Shown here: positions 46,896-57,702 of the stretch, piece by piece
Layout of the letters: every line of letters begins with the position of its first letter
Position numbering within the stretch: position 1 is the stretch's first letter
Assembly: GCA_003615045.1 (NCBI GenBank)
Contig: ML014130.1
Coordinates: 1 to 64,000 of the forward strand
Source of the DNA: Caulochytrium protostelioides
Lineage: Eukaryota; Chytridiomycota; Caulochytriomycetes; Caulochytriales; Caulochytriaceae
DNA: 64,000 nucleotides
Reading direction: 5' to 3'
Notes under the pieces: model-generated
What the model saw: only the letters and a program-made list of their open reading frames with translations
Told to the model about the DNA's origin: nothing
The model's database searches: none
Position numbers and translations under genes: made by a program

Positions 46896-49800
46896 TTACT
46901 CGGGACGGTACTTGGCCAGCTGAGTCGGCGGAATCACCTGGTAGCCGTCGGCGTCTTCGAAGCGGCAGACAGCGCCACCGACGCCGCCGAGGGTGACGAG
47001 GGCGCCAATCTTGTCGCGGAACTCGCCGCTCAGCACCTTAATAGTGTCACGGCGACTCACATCGACCGGATCGACCTGGTCCGAGCGCACAGTCAGCGCC
47101 TCATGCTCGAACTCGACGACCGCGGCGGCGCCGTGGTCGCGCGACACGCTGACCACGCCGATGCTGCCGGCCGCGACGCTGCCCATCGTCTCGCGCAGCC
47201 GCACCTCGACGCCCTTCAGCAGCCAGTCGTGCGGGCGCTCGGGCACCGCCGCGCGCGCCTCGGCCGGGTCGTCGCTGTCCAGCCCGCCGAGCCCCATGCC
47301 GCCGCCGCCGCCGCCGGAACCGACGCCGTGCGGCGTCGCCGGATTGTACGGCGTCTGGGGGTCGAACGGCGTCGCCGGGTTGGCGTGGTCGATGCCGCCG
47401 TGGCCGCCGCCGCCGCTCGCGGCGGGCGTCGCCGCCGCGAACGGCGTCGGCGGATTGAACGGCGTCGTCGCGTCGTACGCGCCCGTGGCGAACGGTGTAT
47501 GCGGCACGCCGGACGCATGCGGCGTCGCGGCGCTCGCGGGCGCGCCATAGGGGTCCTCCTCGCCCGCGGCGCTCGCTCCCCAGCCGGTCGGCTCGGCCCG
47601 CGGTGTCGCGCTGCCCCACGCGCTCTCGGCACGCGGCGTTGCTGAGCCCCAGCCGGCGCCCGGCGCCGCGGCGCCCCAGCCGGTCGGATCGGCCCGCGGC
47701 GTCGCGCTGCCCCACGCACTGCCGCCATCGGCGCCGCCCGAGGCGGAAGCGGCCGGGTTCCAGGCCGGCGTCTTGCTGCCGGCGCCGCCGTGCGCCGGCG
47801 TCGCGCTGCCGACGCCCCAAGCCGGCGTCTTACTGCCGGCGTTCCAGGCCGGCGTGCGGCCACCGTCGGCGCCGGCGCTCGTGTACGGGTTGGGCGTCGC
47901 TGCGCTGCGGAGAGGCGTCTTGCTGCCCCAGCCGCTGGGGGTGCCGACGGCGCCGGCGCTCGTGCCCCAGCCGCCGGTAGTGCCGGCGCCGGAGCCCCAG
48001 CCGCTGCTGCTGCTGCTGCCGCCGGCGCCGCTGCCCCAGCCGCTACCGCTGCCGCTGCCCCAGCCGCTGGCGGCGCCACCATGGCCGCTGGCGCCGCTGT
48101 AGCCGCCGCTGTAGCCGCCGCCACGCGACCCGCCGCCCTGGCCGTCCTGGAGCTGCAGCTTGCCGCGGGGCATGGTGATGATGCGGTTGCCCGTGTGGAG
48201 CTCGACGCGCGCGTCGTCGCCCATCATGTTGCGCACGATGCCGAGGTAGCCCTTCCAAGGCCCGCCAATGATGCGGACGGTCTTGTAGAGCATGGGGTCG
48301 TGGCGGCCGCGCCCGCCGCCACCGCCGCCGCCGCGGCCCATGCCGCCGCCGCCGCGGCCCATGCCACCGAGGGGTGGGTTGCCGCCAATGCGGCCGGCGT
48401 CCTTGTCCCAGCGGTTCGCGCCGGCGCCGCTCCAGGGGTTGTTGATGGCGCCGTAGGCCGAGGCGGGCATGCCCATGGGCGGGCCCATCGTCTTGGCCGC
48501 GGTCGCTGCGACGACCTGGTGGTTCTGCACGACGAAGATGCCGTTGTTCTCGGCGATCTCACGGTTGAGCGCAAAAATGGCGGTGCGGTAGATGTGCAGG
48601 ATGGAGGCCTGGCGGCCGGCACCGCCGGGGTCGCGGTAGACCGTGATCTGGTCGCCGACGGTGATGGGGCGGCCGGCACGGTCGGTGCCGATGGGCGGGT
48701 TATTGGCCGGCACGGGCCGGACCGCCTGGATGCGGCGCGACATCACGCGGCCGTAGTGGTTCATGACGCGCAGCGCGTCGCGCTCGATCGCGATGACGAC
48801 GCCGACCTCGTCCGGGCCGAGAATGACGGCGTCGCGGACCGCGAACTGGGTCGTGCCGACACCGGCGGCGCCGCGGCGCTCAGGCAGCGGCGCGTCGAGC
48901 TTGACGCCCTTCGAGAGGTTGCTCACCGACTCGTCCGCCGGCCGCAGGTCTTTCCAGAACGCCTCGATGGACTCCATCGTCGTGTCGCTCACGATCGTGA
49001 CGACGTTGTCGGCCGTGCCGACGACCATGCCCGTCTGGTCCTTGTGGATGCCGTTGACGATGCGCACGTGGGTGCCTGCTTCGTAGACTTTGCGGACCTC
49101 GACGGCCGACACGGTGACGCTCGTGGCGAGCCCCACCGAGGCATCCGGCTTGATGACGAGCATGTCGCCCGGCTGGATGCTTTCGACCGTGCCCATCATG
49201 TTCAGCAGCTCGCCCAGGGTGATCTGGATACGCTCGCCCACCTGGAAGTGCTCGGCCGTGATCGCCGTCTGGCTCGAGAGCCCCAGGTTCTTGGCCGCCG
49301 CGGGGTCGAGCGACCCGCCGTTAAACGCGGTGATCTCCTCCAGCGTCGGGTTGACGTTCTCGATGGCCAACGACGCGAGGCGCGGCTCCTTGATGAGATA
49401 GCCCTGCTTGTCGTACATGTCGCCGTTGTAGATGTAGCCGCCGTGGGTGCGCTGGAGCTGCGAGCGCTGCGTCACCAGATTGACCGAGAAGAGGCGCGCG
49501 GGCGGGATCGCCGCGGCCGCCGCGGCGGCCTTCTTGCGCTTCTTCTCGGCGTCCGTGGCGCCGTCGTCGATACCGTCGTCGTTGGCCGGCGCGGCGCGGC
49601 GACCGAAACGCCCGGGGCCGGTTTCGCGACTCTGGTTGTAGTCGATGCGGGGCACAACGCGCACGCGGACACTGTCGCCGCCGTCCATGACATCCTGGAT
49701 CTGCACCAGGTCGCCACCATACTTGCCGCGTTTCAAGCGCGCCCACATGCCCGGCTTGACGGTGGTCTTGTGGGACTTGATGGTCAGGCAGCTGGTCATT

Positions 49801-50672
49801 TCCTCGACGGGCACGAGGTGGTATTTGTTCTTGTAGATCTTGACCATGTTGTCCACGGCGGCCTCAACGTGGGCGAAGCGCTCGGCCTCGATGTAGATGT
49901 AGCCCTCGAGGCCCTCGCGGAAGAAGGCCGACGTGATGTCGATGCGCGTCGGCTCGAATTCTTTGTCCAAGTACTTGCGCATCAGACGGAAGATGATGTC
50001 GCGCTCCTGGCCGGCCTTGCAGCGAACCATCCAGATCTTGGGGTCATTCACGGACGGCGTCAGGACCGACTGCGGCACGTAGTTGATCTCGCCCTTGAAC
50101 GACGTCGTGTCGGCGCGGCCATACCGCGACTTCATGAGCGCCGCGATCTCCTCGGCGTCCATATCGTTCTTCTGCCGCTCGAGGCGCTCGCGCTCCTGGT
50201 GGCGGCGCTGCTCGCGGCGGCGCTCAGCACTGCTCTGAACCTCGTCGAAGCCCTCTTCGACCTCGAAGCCCTCGGCGTCCTCGTCCTCCTCGTCCTCCTC
50301 GTCCGAGCCGTCGTCGTCCGCTTCGGTGTCAAGGTATGGATTGGCCGGCCGCTTGCGACGCTTCTTGACGGGCTTGCGGTCTTCTTCTTCTTCGTCGTCT
50401 TCCTCCTCATCTTCGTCGTCCTCGTCATCGAGGTCATCGAGCTCGCCGCCGCGGCGGATCCGGCGGCTGCGAGACGCGGGATCATCGTCGTCTTCCTCGT
50501 CGTCTTCGGAGGCCGCGTCATCGATAAAGGGGTTGCGCTTGCGCCGGCGTTCGCGGCGCGTTGCGCCGTCGTCGTCGTCAGAGTTGGCCAGCAGGCCGTC
50601 GGCGTCGTCATCGCCCTCGGCATCGGCCTGCCGGCGGCGCGCGGCGCGCGCCTCGGCTTCCGAGTCGCTCAT
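46896..50672 (-). CDS. SPT5: Transcription elongation factor Spt5 (DSIF subunit)
   Basis: 1258 aa from ATG 50672. Order of parts: an acidic, basic-patched N-terminus (1-195) with long Asp/Glu runs; NGN domain (about 205-300) KIWMVRCKAGQERDIIFRLM ... GYIYIEAERFAHVEAAV; several KOW modules, including GMWARLKRGKYGGDLVQIQD, GTHVRIVNGIHKDQTGMVVG and GPWKGYLGIVRN; a Gly-rich linker; a C-terminal repeat region with GSKTPAWN-type units; and a final KOW, DKIGALVTLGG...YQVIPPTQLAKYRPE. Spt5 binds Spt4 and clamps RNA polymerase II, and its repeats are phosphorylated by Cdk9. The CTR units TPAWNAGSKTPAWGVGS closely match the S. pombe nonapeptide TPAWNSGSK. The antisense strand stays open for over 1000 codons, a GC-bias artefact. 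Confidence 0.97.
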   Translation of the reverse strand: MSDSEAEARAARRRQADAEGDDDADGLLANSDDDDGATRRERRRKRNPFIDDAASEDDEEDDDDPASRSRRIRRGGELDDLDDEDDEDEEEDDEEEEDRKPVKKRRKRPANPYLDTEADDDGSDEEDEEDEDAEGFEVEEGFDEVQSSAERRREQRRHQERERLERQKNDMDAEEIAALMKSRYGRADTTSFKGEINYVPQSVLTPSVNDPKIWMVRCKAGQERDIIFRLMRKYLDKEFEPTRIDITSAFFREGLEGYIYIEAERFAHVEAAVDNMVKIYKNKYHLVPVEEMTSCLTIKSHKTTVKPGMWARLKRGKYGGDLVQIQDVMDGGDSVRVRVVPRIDYNQSRETGPGRFGRRAAPANDDGIDDGATDAEKKRKKAAAAAAAIPPARLFSVNLVTQRSQLQRTHGGYIYNGDMYDKQGYLIKEPRLASLAIENVNPTLEEITAFNGGSLDPAAAKNLGLSSQTAITAEHFQVGERIQITLGELLNMMGTVESIQPGDMLVIKPDASVGLATSVTVSAVEVRKVYEAGTHVRIVNGIHKDQTGMVVGTADNVVTIVSDTTMESIEAFWKDLRPADESVSNLSKGVKLDAPLPERRGAAGVGTTQFAVRDAVILGPDEVGVVIAIERDALRVMNHYGRVMSRRIQAVRPVPANNPPIGTDRAGRPITVGDQITVYRDPGGAGRQASILHIYRTAIFALNREIAENNGIFVVQNHQVVAATAAKTMGPPMGMPASAYGAINNPWSGAGANRWDKDAGRIGGNPPLGGMGRGGGGMGRGGGGGGGRGRHDPMLYKTVRIIGGPWKGYLGIVRNMMGDDARVELHTGNRIITMPRGKLQLQDGQGGGSRGGGYSGGYSGASGHGGAASGWGSGSGSGWGSGAGGSSSSSGWGSGAGTTGGWGTSAGAVGTPSGWGSKTPLRSAATPNPYTSAGADGGRTPAWNAGSKTPAWGVGSATPAHGGAGSKTPAWNPAASASGGADGGSAWGSATPRADPTGWGAAAPGAGWGSATPRAESAWGSATPRAEPTGWGASAAGEEDPYGAPASAATPHASGVPHTPFATGAYDATTPFNPPTPFAAATPAASGGGGHGGIDHANPATPFDPQTPYNPATPHGVGSGGGGGGMGLGGLDSDDPAEARAAVPERPHDWLLKGVEVRLRETMGSVAAGSIGVVSVSRDHGAAAVVEFEHEALTVRSDQVDPVDVSRRDTIKVLSGEFRDKIGALVTLGGVGGAVCRFEDADGYQVIPPTQLAKYRPE

Positions 50673-51862
50673 CGTGCGTCGCGGCGAAGCGGGAGAAGCG
50701 AGAGCAGCGAGGGGTATGCCGCCACAAAGGACGATGCGCGCAGAGGCGGCCGGACGCGGTCACAGCACCGGTCTCACGCACTTGCCGGGGGAGGCCGAAA
50801 CGATCCAGCGGCACGAGCAACACGGTGCGGGGATCGCCAGCAAAGCGGACCACGTGGCGTAGCTCAGGTCAGCCGTCGCCCAGCACGTGGTCGTTCGGGT
50901 TTCAGGGAACTGGCGTCTCGCTGGCGTTCGGAGCCGTGCGGCGGTGCGCGACCACGTCGGGGAGAGGGGTTGCAGGCTGTAAAAATACACGGTGGGTCAC
51001 CGTCAGCAGGGAGACGGAGCAGGGATCGGCCAGACGTCGCGTGAGGTCACCGGCACCGACAAAGAGCAGGGGCGGAAAGGACCAGTCGTGATAGTCGAGC
51101 CGAGAGAGGTCGCCAGCGCGCACAGGGGTCGACGGAGTTCAGCCAACCGGCGCGTCGTCGGCCGCGAGGGATCACGCGCTCGGAAGGTACCTCGCGCGAG
51201 CGGCCACGTGCATGTCCGACCACGTCAATGCGAACGTCACGCCAGCATCCTCCATACATCCCTCAACGGCGACGCCACTTTTTTCTTCATTGCTGGACGC
51301 GGCCGCCGTCTCGCGTTGCTAGGCATGGAAGTGTGCGACGTTGCGGTTCCGTGCGAGCGGGCGGGTGGCGCACTCGCCGGGACCACGTTTCCTCGGCGGA
51401 AAAAAAAAACTATGGCGGCTTTTCCTTTTGCGGGGGGTCGACGACGACACATAGGCTGTGGCCCCGACGCCCTGAGGCGGCCCGCGGGTCCGACCGGCAT
51501 GAGCCGTCGTCGTCGGGCGGCGACAAAGCCGGCTGCGCCGCGCGCCTCTGACGGCATCCCGCGATGTCTCGGCGCGACGATCCATCCCCCGCCCGTTTCG
51601 GCTCTCAGCATGCGCAGGACGGCCTCGTCAGCGTAGCGCTGATGGTCGATCCCCACCGGGGTTCCTGACAGAACAGCCACCCGCCTGCCAGGACTCAGAA
51701 ACCAGTTTTGCAACAGAAACATAAGGGATCATAAGATGGTATAAAAAGAAAGGGGAGGGGAGGCATGTCGCCAGGGCAGGCGACGCCTGCAGACGGCATT
51801 GCCCAGATCAGGGGATGAGGACCGCGCGGCGTTGGCCAAGCGGCGGATGATGATGAGCGTCT
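50673..51862. promoter_or_regulatory. Upstream region of SPT5 and 3' flank of PDH E2
   Basis: 1.2 kb between two minus-strand genes. An A-run lies at 51401-51410; the sequence CGTGGCGTAG at 50854-50863 is a one-base variant of the recurrent 9-mer. No gene seen. Confidence 0.4.
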
Positions 51863-53446
51863 CTACAACATCATGTTGAGCGGGTTCTCGAAGTACTCCT
51901 TGAAGGCCTGGAGCCACTTGGCGCCGACGGCGCCATCGACGATGCGGTGGTCGGCGCTGAGGGTGACCTTCATGACCTGGCGCGAGGAGAAGCCGCGCTC
52001 GGCGGTCTCGTCGAGGACGAGCTTGTCCTCGAGGCCGCCGACGGCGAGGATGCCGGCGTGCGGCGGGTTAACGATGGCGGTGAAGTGCTGGATGCCGAAC
52101 ATGCCGAGGTTGGAGATGGTGAACGTGCCGCCCTGGTACTCGTGAGGCTGGAGCTTGTTCTGGCGGGCGCGGCCGGCCATCTCGCGAACGCCGTTGGAGA
52201 TGGCGCTGAGGCCCTTCTTGTCGCTCTCGGTCACAATGGGCGTGATGAGGCCGTTGTCGGTGGCGACGGCGACGGCGATGTCGACGTTCTTGAACTCACG
52301 GATCGAGGTCTCGTTCCACTGCGCGTTGACCTGCGGCACGTCGCGCAGCGCAAGGCCCGCGGCCTTGATGACAAAGTCGTTGAGGCTCAGCTTGTAGCGG
52401 CCGCGGGCCTCGGCATTGAGAGTCGTGCGGAGCGCCGTCACCTGCGACGCGTCGAGCTCGACGGTCAGGTAGTAATGCGGCACGTTCTGCTTGCTCTCCG
52501 AGAGGCGCTGGGCAATGACTTTGCGCACGTTGCTCAGCGGGATGTCGGTGTAGCTCGCGCCGGCAGCCGGGGCCGGGGCGGGCGCCGCGCTCTTCGCGCT
52601 CTTCGCCGGCGACGACGACGCCTTCGCGGGTGCCGACGATTTCGGCTTGAAGTTAACGACATCCGCTTCCACGATACGGCCGTTCGGGCCCGTGCCCTTC
52701 ACCTCAGCGAGGTCAATCTTGCGCTCGCGTGCCACGCGCTTCGCCGAGGGCGTTGCGGCAATGTGGCCCGGCGTGGGCGATGACGACGATGGCGACGACG
52801 TCGACGACTCGGAGCTCGTCGACGACGACGACGACGACGCTTCGCTCTTCGGCGACGCTTCTTTGGGCGCGGCCATGTCCTCCTCGGTAATCGTCTCCTC
52901 GGGCTCGGACTCCGGCTTCTGCGCGTCCGGCACGTAGTCCTTGAAGGCCTCGATGTCCGCCTTGTCCTGGACCATAATGCAGATCGGAGTGCCGACGGCA
53001 ACGTCCTTGGTGCCGGGCTCGATGAGCGTCTTGGCGAGCACGCCGTCCTCCTGGAACTCGAAGTCCATCTGCGCCTTGTCGGTCTCAATTTCGACGAGCA
53101 GCTCGCCGGGCTCGATCGAGTCGCCGACAGCCTTGTGCCACGCGCCCACGTTGCCCTGGGTCATCGTCGGCGACAGCGCCGGCATGTGGATCACGTCGTG
53201 CGGCGGCAGCGACGCCTTGGACGCGTACCCGCGCGCCGCCATGAGCAGCGACGACGCCACAGGCGCCATCGGGCGGAACGCCACGACCGGCAGCCCACGG
53301 CCCGGGGCGGCCGCAGCCGCGCTCGAGCGGGCCGTGCTCAGGGCGGCGGCGCGGACCACGGCCGGCAGCGACGCCATGCGGGAGGCCTGGCGCGCGGCCA
53401 TGGCCACGCCGGAGCGGCGAGCGCAGCGTGCGACGGGGTGCCACAT
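51863..53446 (-). CDS. LAT1: Pyruvate dehydrogenase E2, dihydrolipoamide acetyltransferase
   Basis: 527 aa from ATG 53446 (MWHPVARCARRSGVAMAARQ). Residues 1-75 are Arg/Ala/Ser-rich without acids, a mitochondrial presequence. One lipoyl domain (about 82-160) has the lipoylation site EIETDKAQMDFEF with Lys124. A Ser/Thr/Pro-rich linker precedes the E1/E3-binding domain (about 229-266: IAATPSAKRVARERKIDLAE ... GTGPNGRIVEADV). The catalytic acyltransferase domain follows and ends with SADHRIVDGAVGAKWLQAFK; His500 and Asp504 form the active-site H-x3-D-G. It forms the core of the mitochondrial pyruvate dehydrogenase complex and makes acetyl-CoA. Length and single lipoyl domain match fungal Lat1. 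The frame is open upstream to 54568, but that part has no mitochondrial character. Confidence 0.97.
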   Translation of the reverse strand: MWHPVARCARRSGVAMAARQASRMASLPAVVRAAALSTARSSAAAAAPGRGLPVVAFRPMAPVASSLLMAARGYASKASLPPHDVIHMPALSPTMTQGNVGAWHKAVGDSIEPGELLVEIETDKAQMDFEFQEDGVLAKTLIEPGTKDVAVGTPICIMVQDKADIEAFKDYVPDAQKPESEPEETITEEDMAAPKEASPKSEASSSSSSTSSESSTSSPSSSSPTPGHIAATPSAKRVARERKIDLAEVKGTGPNGRIVEADVVNFKPKSSAPAKASSSPAKSAKSAAPAPAPAAGASYTDIPLSNVRKVIAQRLSESKQNVPHYYLTVELDASQVTALRTTLNAEARGRYKLSLNDFVIKAAGLALRDVPQVNAQWNETSIREFKNVDIAVAVATDNGLITPIVTESDKKGLSAISNGVREMAGRARQNKLQPHEYQGGTFTISNLGMFGIQHFTAIVNPPHAGILAVGGLEDKLVLDETAERGFSSRQVMKVTLSADHRIVDGAVGAKWLQAFKEYFENPLNMML

Positions 53447-54190
53447 CTTGACAAGATAGGGTTCGGGGGGATGAGAACGAAAACGAGGGGGGAAATCAGG
53501 TAAAATAAGGGGACACCGTCGAGAGTCCAAGAAGCGCGGGAGAGGGGATGAGCGCGTCCAGTGATACCGGCGAACGCCACGGGGCGAGGCGCGCTCGTCC
53601 ACGACGCGCGGCGGACATCGCGTGCCTGCGCCCGCCCGCGGGTCTTCCCTGTCGCGCTCGCCTCGACCGCGACGCCACGAGATATGCATGCTTGTCCGAG
53701 CGGCCGTCGGCTCGTTGGACTCGCTGGGCTCGCTGGGCTCGCCGGGCCCAGACAGGGGTGTGGACGGCCCCGGCCCCGTCGCTGTTGTCGAGCGGCCGCG
53801 ACGGCGCGCCGTCCGATGCGCCGTCCGATGGGCCGACCCAGGCGCCGCTGCCACCCGGTCGGCCAGCCTCTCGAGCGCCACGTCGTGGTGCCGTCCCGTC
53901 CCTTCTCGTCCTTTCGCAGCACTTCCCCAGTCGGCCCTTGTCGCCGCCTGTCGCCGAAGAAAAAAGTGGGAAACAGCGACGGCGGAGTCGCCGAGGGCCG
54001 TGGTACGGCGTCGCGCGTCCGCGGGTGTCGCGAACAGCATCGACGCGGTCGTCGCCGCAGCGCGGTGGATGTCGAGGGCGGTCATGGACGCGCCGGGCCG
54101 CCGTCGCAGACGCGATAAGGCTAGCCCCGGTCGTTCGGGCCCCCTCGCATCGGGCCGCGGCGGTCCGAGCGATGGCAGCACCACGCTGGC

Positions 54191-54203
54191 GTGGCGCAGC
54201 ACG
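54191..54203 (+). promoter_or_regulatory. Single copy of the recurrent motif GTGGCGCAGCACG
   Basis: Exact 13-mer shared with 15458-15470 and 32336-32348. It is 745 bp upstream of the PDH E2 ATG, in the same orientation relative to a minus-strand gene as the other two. Function inferred only from recurrence. Confidence 0.4.
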
Positions 54204-54476
54204 GTATCACCATCATGGCCAACGAGATGCGACGCGCATGGCGCATCAAAGTGGCCATTCAGCACGTGAGAGCGCCAACCCCAGCAGCAAGGTCGATAAT
54301 TCCGTGGTGATGGCTCAAATGAACAATGATCACTGCCCATGATCTTGACCGAACCATTCCATGTTACTGGCCCCCTGACCATCGCCATGCCCGTGATGAG
54401 ACCGACGACCGGCGCTTTGATCATAGCGACGAGATCATGGCGACCAGAGCTTGATGATTCCAAGGATGAGAATGGA

Positions 54477-54494
54477 CCATATGGATCCATATGG
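54477..54494. other. 18-bp perfect palindrome
   Basis: CCATATGGATCCATATGG is its own reverse complement, and related ATGGATCCAT/CATGGATCCAT words follow to about 54510. It could bind a dimeric protein or be chance in a GATC-rich patch. Confidence 0.5.
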
Positions 54495-57400
54495 ACCCAT
54501 GGATCCATCATGATATGACGTCGGACTCCGCTCCATCTTCGAGGCAGCTGACGCTGCCGTCGTCGCATGGATCGGCAGGGCGGCCCAAGCTGTCATGATA
54601 CCCATGCAAAGCTGCTGAATAGATGACAGCCCTCGGGGTCATCCGTGTTCATGAGGAGTGTCTGCCATGCAGCGTGAGCGGTGTTCAGTCATCGAGTGGA
54701 TGGCATGCTCGGCCAGCACGGGTGATGTGGCCACCGCGTTTTAACAGGGCCACTGGTTCATTTCCGTCAACGTTTGAGCGCGACGTTGATCTGGACGCGC
54801 GTGGTGTAGTCGTTGTTGCTCGAATGTGCAGGTCGTGGCCATCTGCCATCTGAATGGTCGAGAAGCACTGAATCTACTCGCCGTCGCGTGCTTCAGAACT
54901 CAGAACTCAGTCATCAACTCAGTCGAGGGTGGATGTCCCCTTCATTCAGTCGATGCGAATGAGGCCAGCGATCAGTGCCTCCGCTCGTCGTGGCCGCTCC
55001 CAGGCGGAGCGGAGCGGAGGGGTGGCCGTGATCATTGCGAACCCCTTCCCGCACCTGCCGTTGACGGATGCTCGGCCCCTAACGGAAGATTTTCAACGTA
55101 AGCCGATTTCCAAACAACCCGTTCATCGATATCGGCGCTGCTTGTGACCATGTGACCATGGGGCGATGGTGATGATGATGGGTGCAGCGCGTCATGTTGG
55201 GTTTCACCTTTCCATGCTCATCGGGGGAGAGGGCATCCTGCTTATCCTTGCGTCTCGGTGAAAAGATTCCACGTCAGGCGGCCAGTCGCATGGTGATGCT
55301 CAGGATTGAGTGCGACGGTATTGCGTATCTCCCACGCGGGGGGCGGTAAGCTGGACGCACGAAATCGCCTTGGGATCGCGTCGGCCGCGCTCTTTATTTC
55401 CCGACCCTCGCCCTCCTGCGTTCTTTCAGAATTCGCCATCATCGCAGCGGGTCGTCGTCTCGTGGCTGCAGGGAAAGGGGAGCCGCCGGGCGACGGACGC
55501 CAACTCAGCGCGCAGCCCCACCGGCCAGTCGCGAGCGGACCGAGCTGAAGGCCTCGAGGGCTCTTGGCTCACGCGGTGAGCGGAGTTACAACCGATCAAC
55601 ACGAAAGACCAGCGGCCCACGTCCTGCCCGAGGTGTGCATGGGTGCGGTCTGCGCCGGTGAGGCTTCGGCGAGAAGGCGCGACGGCACGCGTGGATGCCC
55701 TACGCGTGTGCGACGCCTGCGTTAGCGCGCGACGGCGCATGCGTGTTCCTGCGGGCTCGCGTGAGCACCTTCGCCGCGCCGCGCGCGCTGGGTGAAGCCG
55801 TCCGTCCTGGCTAGGGCGGCCTTCCCGCGGCGGGTTGAGACGGCGTGGTCCCCGCGCCACAGGCATGCCTCTGCTCTGGGCTGGTCTGGGCTGGCGGGCT
55901 GGCTGGCTGGCGGGCTGGCGGCGCGGGGCTATGAGACGTGGGCGCGATGGGCGAAAGACGACACGCGCGTCCTCCGCGGGCGGGTCGCCGGCGGCTGGCG
56001 CAACGCGGCCGGGTGCTGGGCATACTCCACGGCGTGGCAGGGCCTGCGTCCGCGAGGTCCCCGCGCGACCCCGCGGAGCGGCACCGAGCCGTCGGGGTCG
56101 CTGCTGGGGGTGGACGCGTCGCCATCGCCGTCGCCGTTGCCGTCGCCATTGCCGTCGCCATCGCCGTCGCCATCGCCGTCGCCGCGGGTCGTCGATCGGC
56201 GCTGAGGCCGGCGAAGGCCCCCCGGAGGCAGTGCCGCGGCAGGACCGGCCGCCGGCACAGACGCCGTCCTCGGTGAAGGCCCGCCATGGATGGCACCCTC
56301 CGCGAGCCAGCGGGCGACCGGGTAAGGCCAGCCACGCCTGGACGGGGGATGCTCCCGAAGTCAAGCCCCAGACGACCCAAGCGGCGGTCGCCCTGGCATG
56401 CGCATTCCGATTGATGGGGCTTGTACGACCATGACGACGACCCTCGCGGTGAGCCATGCCATGCGTGACAGCTATCGCCGGTGATCAATCGACCCCGGCG
56501 GGACAACGATCGGGCCTCGTCGACGGAGAGAGAAACAGGCGCGGCGGCACAGTCAGGGTGATGTTTCGACAGCAGTCGCTTGTGAGACGCTATGTCAGCC
56601 GTCGCAAAAAAAAAGCGCCGCAGGGACTGTCACACTTTGGATGTTCTGACCGTTTCCATGCAGGGCACGTGGTAAGCCTTGGCACTCGAGTCGGATCTCA
56701 CCTGCGGCGGCCTTCTTGCTTCCCGACCCCCGCATGCGCTTCCATCGACTCTGCAGCACCTCGACGCCCTCCCGACTTCGCGCGACCGCACCCAGATTCT
56801 TTACACGTCATTCCCATCGCCCTCGTCTCTCGTGGGCAGCAGCGAGCAGCGAGACAGAGCACCGCTTTTGTTCGCGCACCCCTGGTGTTCGCACGCTTCC
56901 CCTCACCCTGCCCCGTCGCGCTGCGGTCTTGCTTGGATCCCGGCCTGCTGAGACATTCTTCCCGCCCCATGCCCCCTGAGCCGTCTCTCAACCCGTAGCT
57001 AGATCGCCACGTTTTGTCTTTCAGGGTCGACACCCCTGATCGTTCCATCCCCATTCCTTGGGGGTTCTTTGAGACGTATTACGCTGGCCTTGCTTGCCTG
57101 ATACCAGACTTTCCACCAATTCGGCTTATCAAATTTTACATTCCGCATCATACCAGTGGTTGGATTTACTCCATCTATATCCGTAGTTAGTCCGGTTGAA
57201 CGACCCATCGTCTTCATTTTCGTTTTCGACCATACGTGTTCTAGCACGTACAGTCCTCACGCGCTTTGATCCGCGACCTCGACCGGTTCCTTGCAATCCC
57301 TTGGCGCGGCTGGGAGTGATTGTATGCCGTCTTCTCCGTCGTTCGCTCGACGTGCTGATTGCGAGTGCTTATGCCACCAGATTACATAACGATCCTATCA

Positions 57401-57702
57401 ATCTGCCGAGTTCACTTGGTTTCAGGTGTGACTCAACCGGCTACCTAATTGGGGAATCACTGCCGTTTTTTTTTTGCCGCGCCTACCGTGCGTCCTTGCC
57501 CTGGATACCCTCGCCCAAGCCACGTGACAGTCGAGATACCACGGCTTGGTTCGAAAGATTCTTCTCGGTGCGCAGGTCGTATCGGATCCAATTTTTCCAT
57601 TCATCCGTTTGATTTCATTCCGCTGACGGATCGCCCTCGTTCTGGTATGGTCTTCTCTCGCTCATTCTATCTCCGACATCGCATCGCCGTTCTTCTCTCG
57701 CA

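Larger units (their letters stand above)
53447..57702. other. Longest gene-free stretch (4.3 kb)
   Basis: Only overlapping low-quality frames on both strands. Visible features are one GTGGCGCAGCACG copy at 54191-54203, an 18-bp palindrome at 54477-54494, a (GTCGCC)n-like hexamer run at 56118-56188, and a less GC-rich segment from about 56500 to the next gene that may be its long leader. A spliced gene or non-coding RNA could hide here; I cannot support one. Confidence 0.4.

Noticed and set aside
50854-50925. tRNA-like start (GTGGCGTAGCTCAGG resembles an A box)
   Set aside because: No B box GGTTCGA-type sequence or acceptor-stem pairing follows at the right distance. I found no other supportable tRNA or rRNA gene in the window.
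47790-51044. Very long plus-strand open frame (over 1000 codons) opposite SPT5
   Set aside because: It is the antisense of a GC-rich, strongly codon-biased gene; it has no domains and its composition follows from the sense frame.
51863-54568. Extension of the PDH E2 frame upstream to 54568
   Set aside because: The upstream 374 codons have no mitochondrial or lipoyl features; the presequence begins at the ATG 53446.
55426-56457. Minus-strand frame of 343 codons in the 4.3-kb gene-free region
   Set aside because: Arg/Pro/Ala composition, overlapped by equally long frames on both strands, no domain; typical of GC-rich non-coding DNA.
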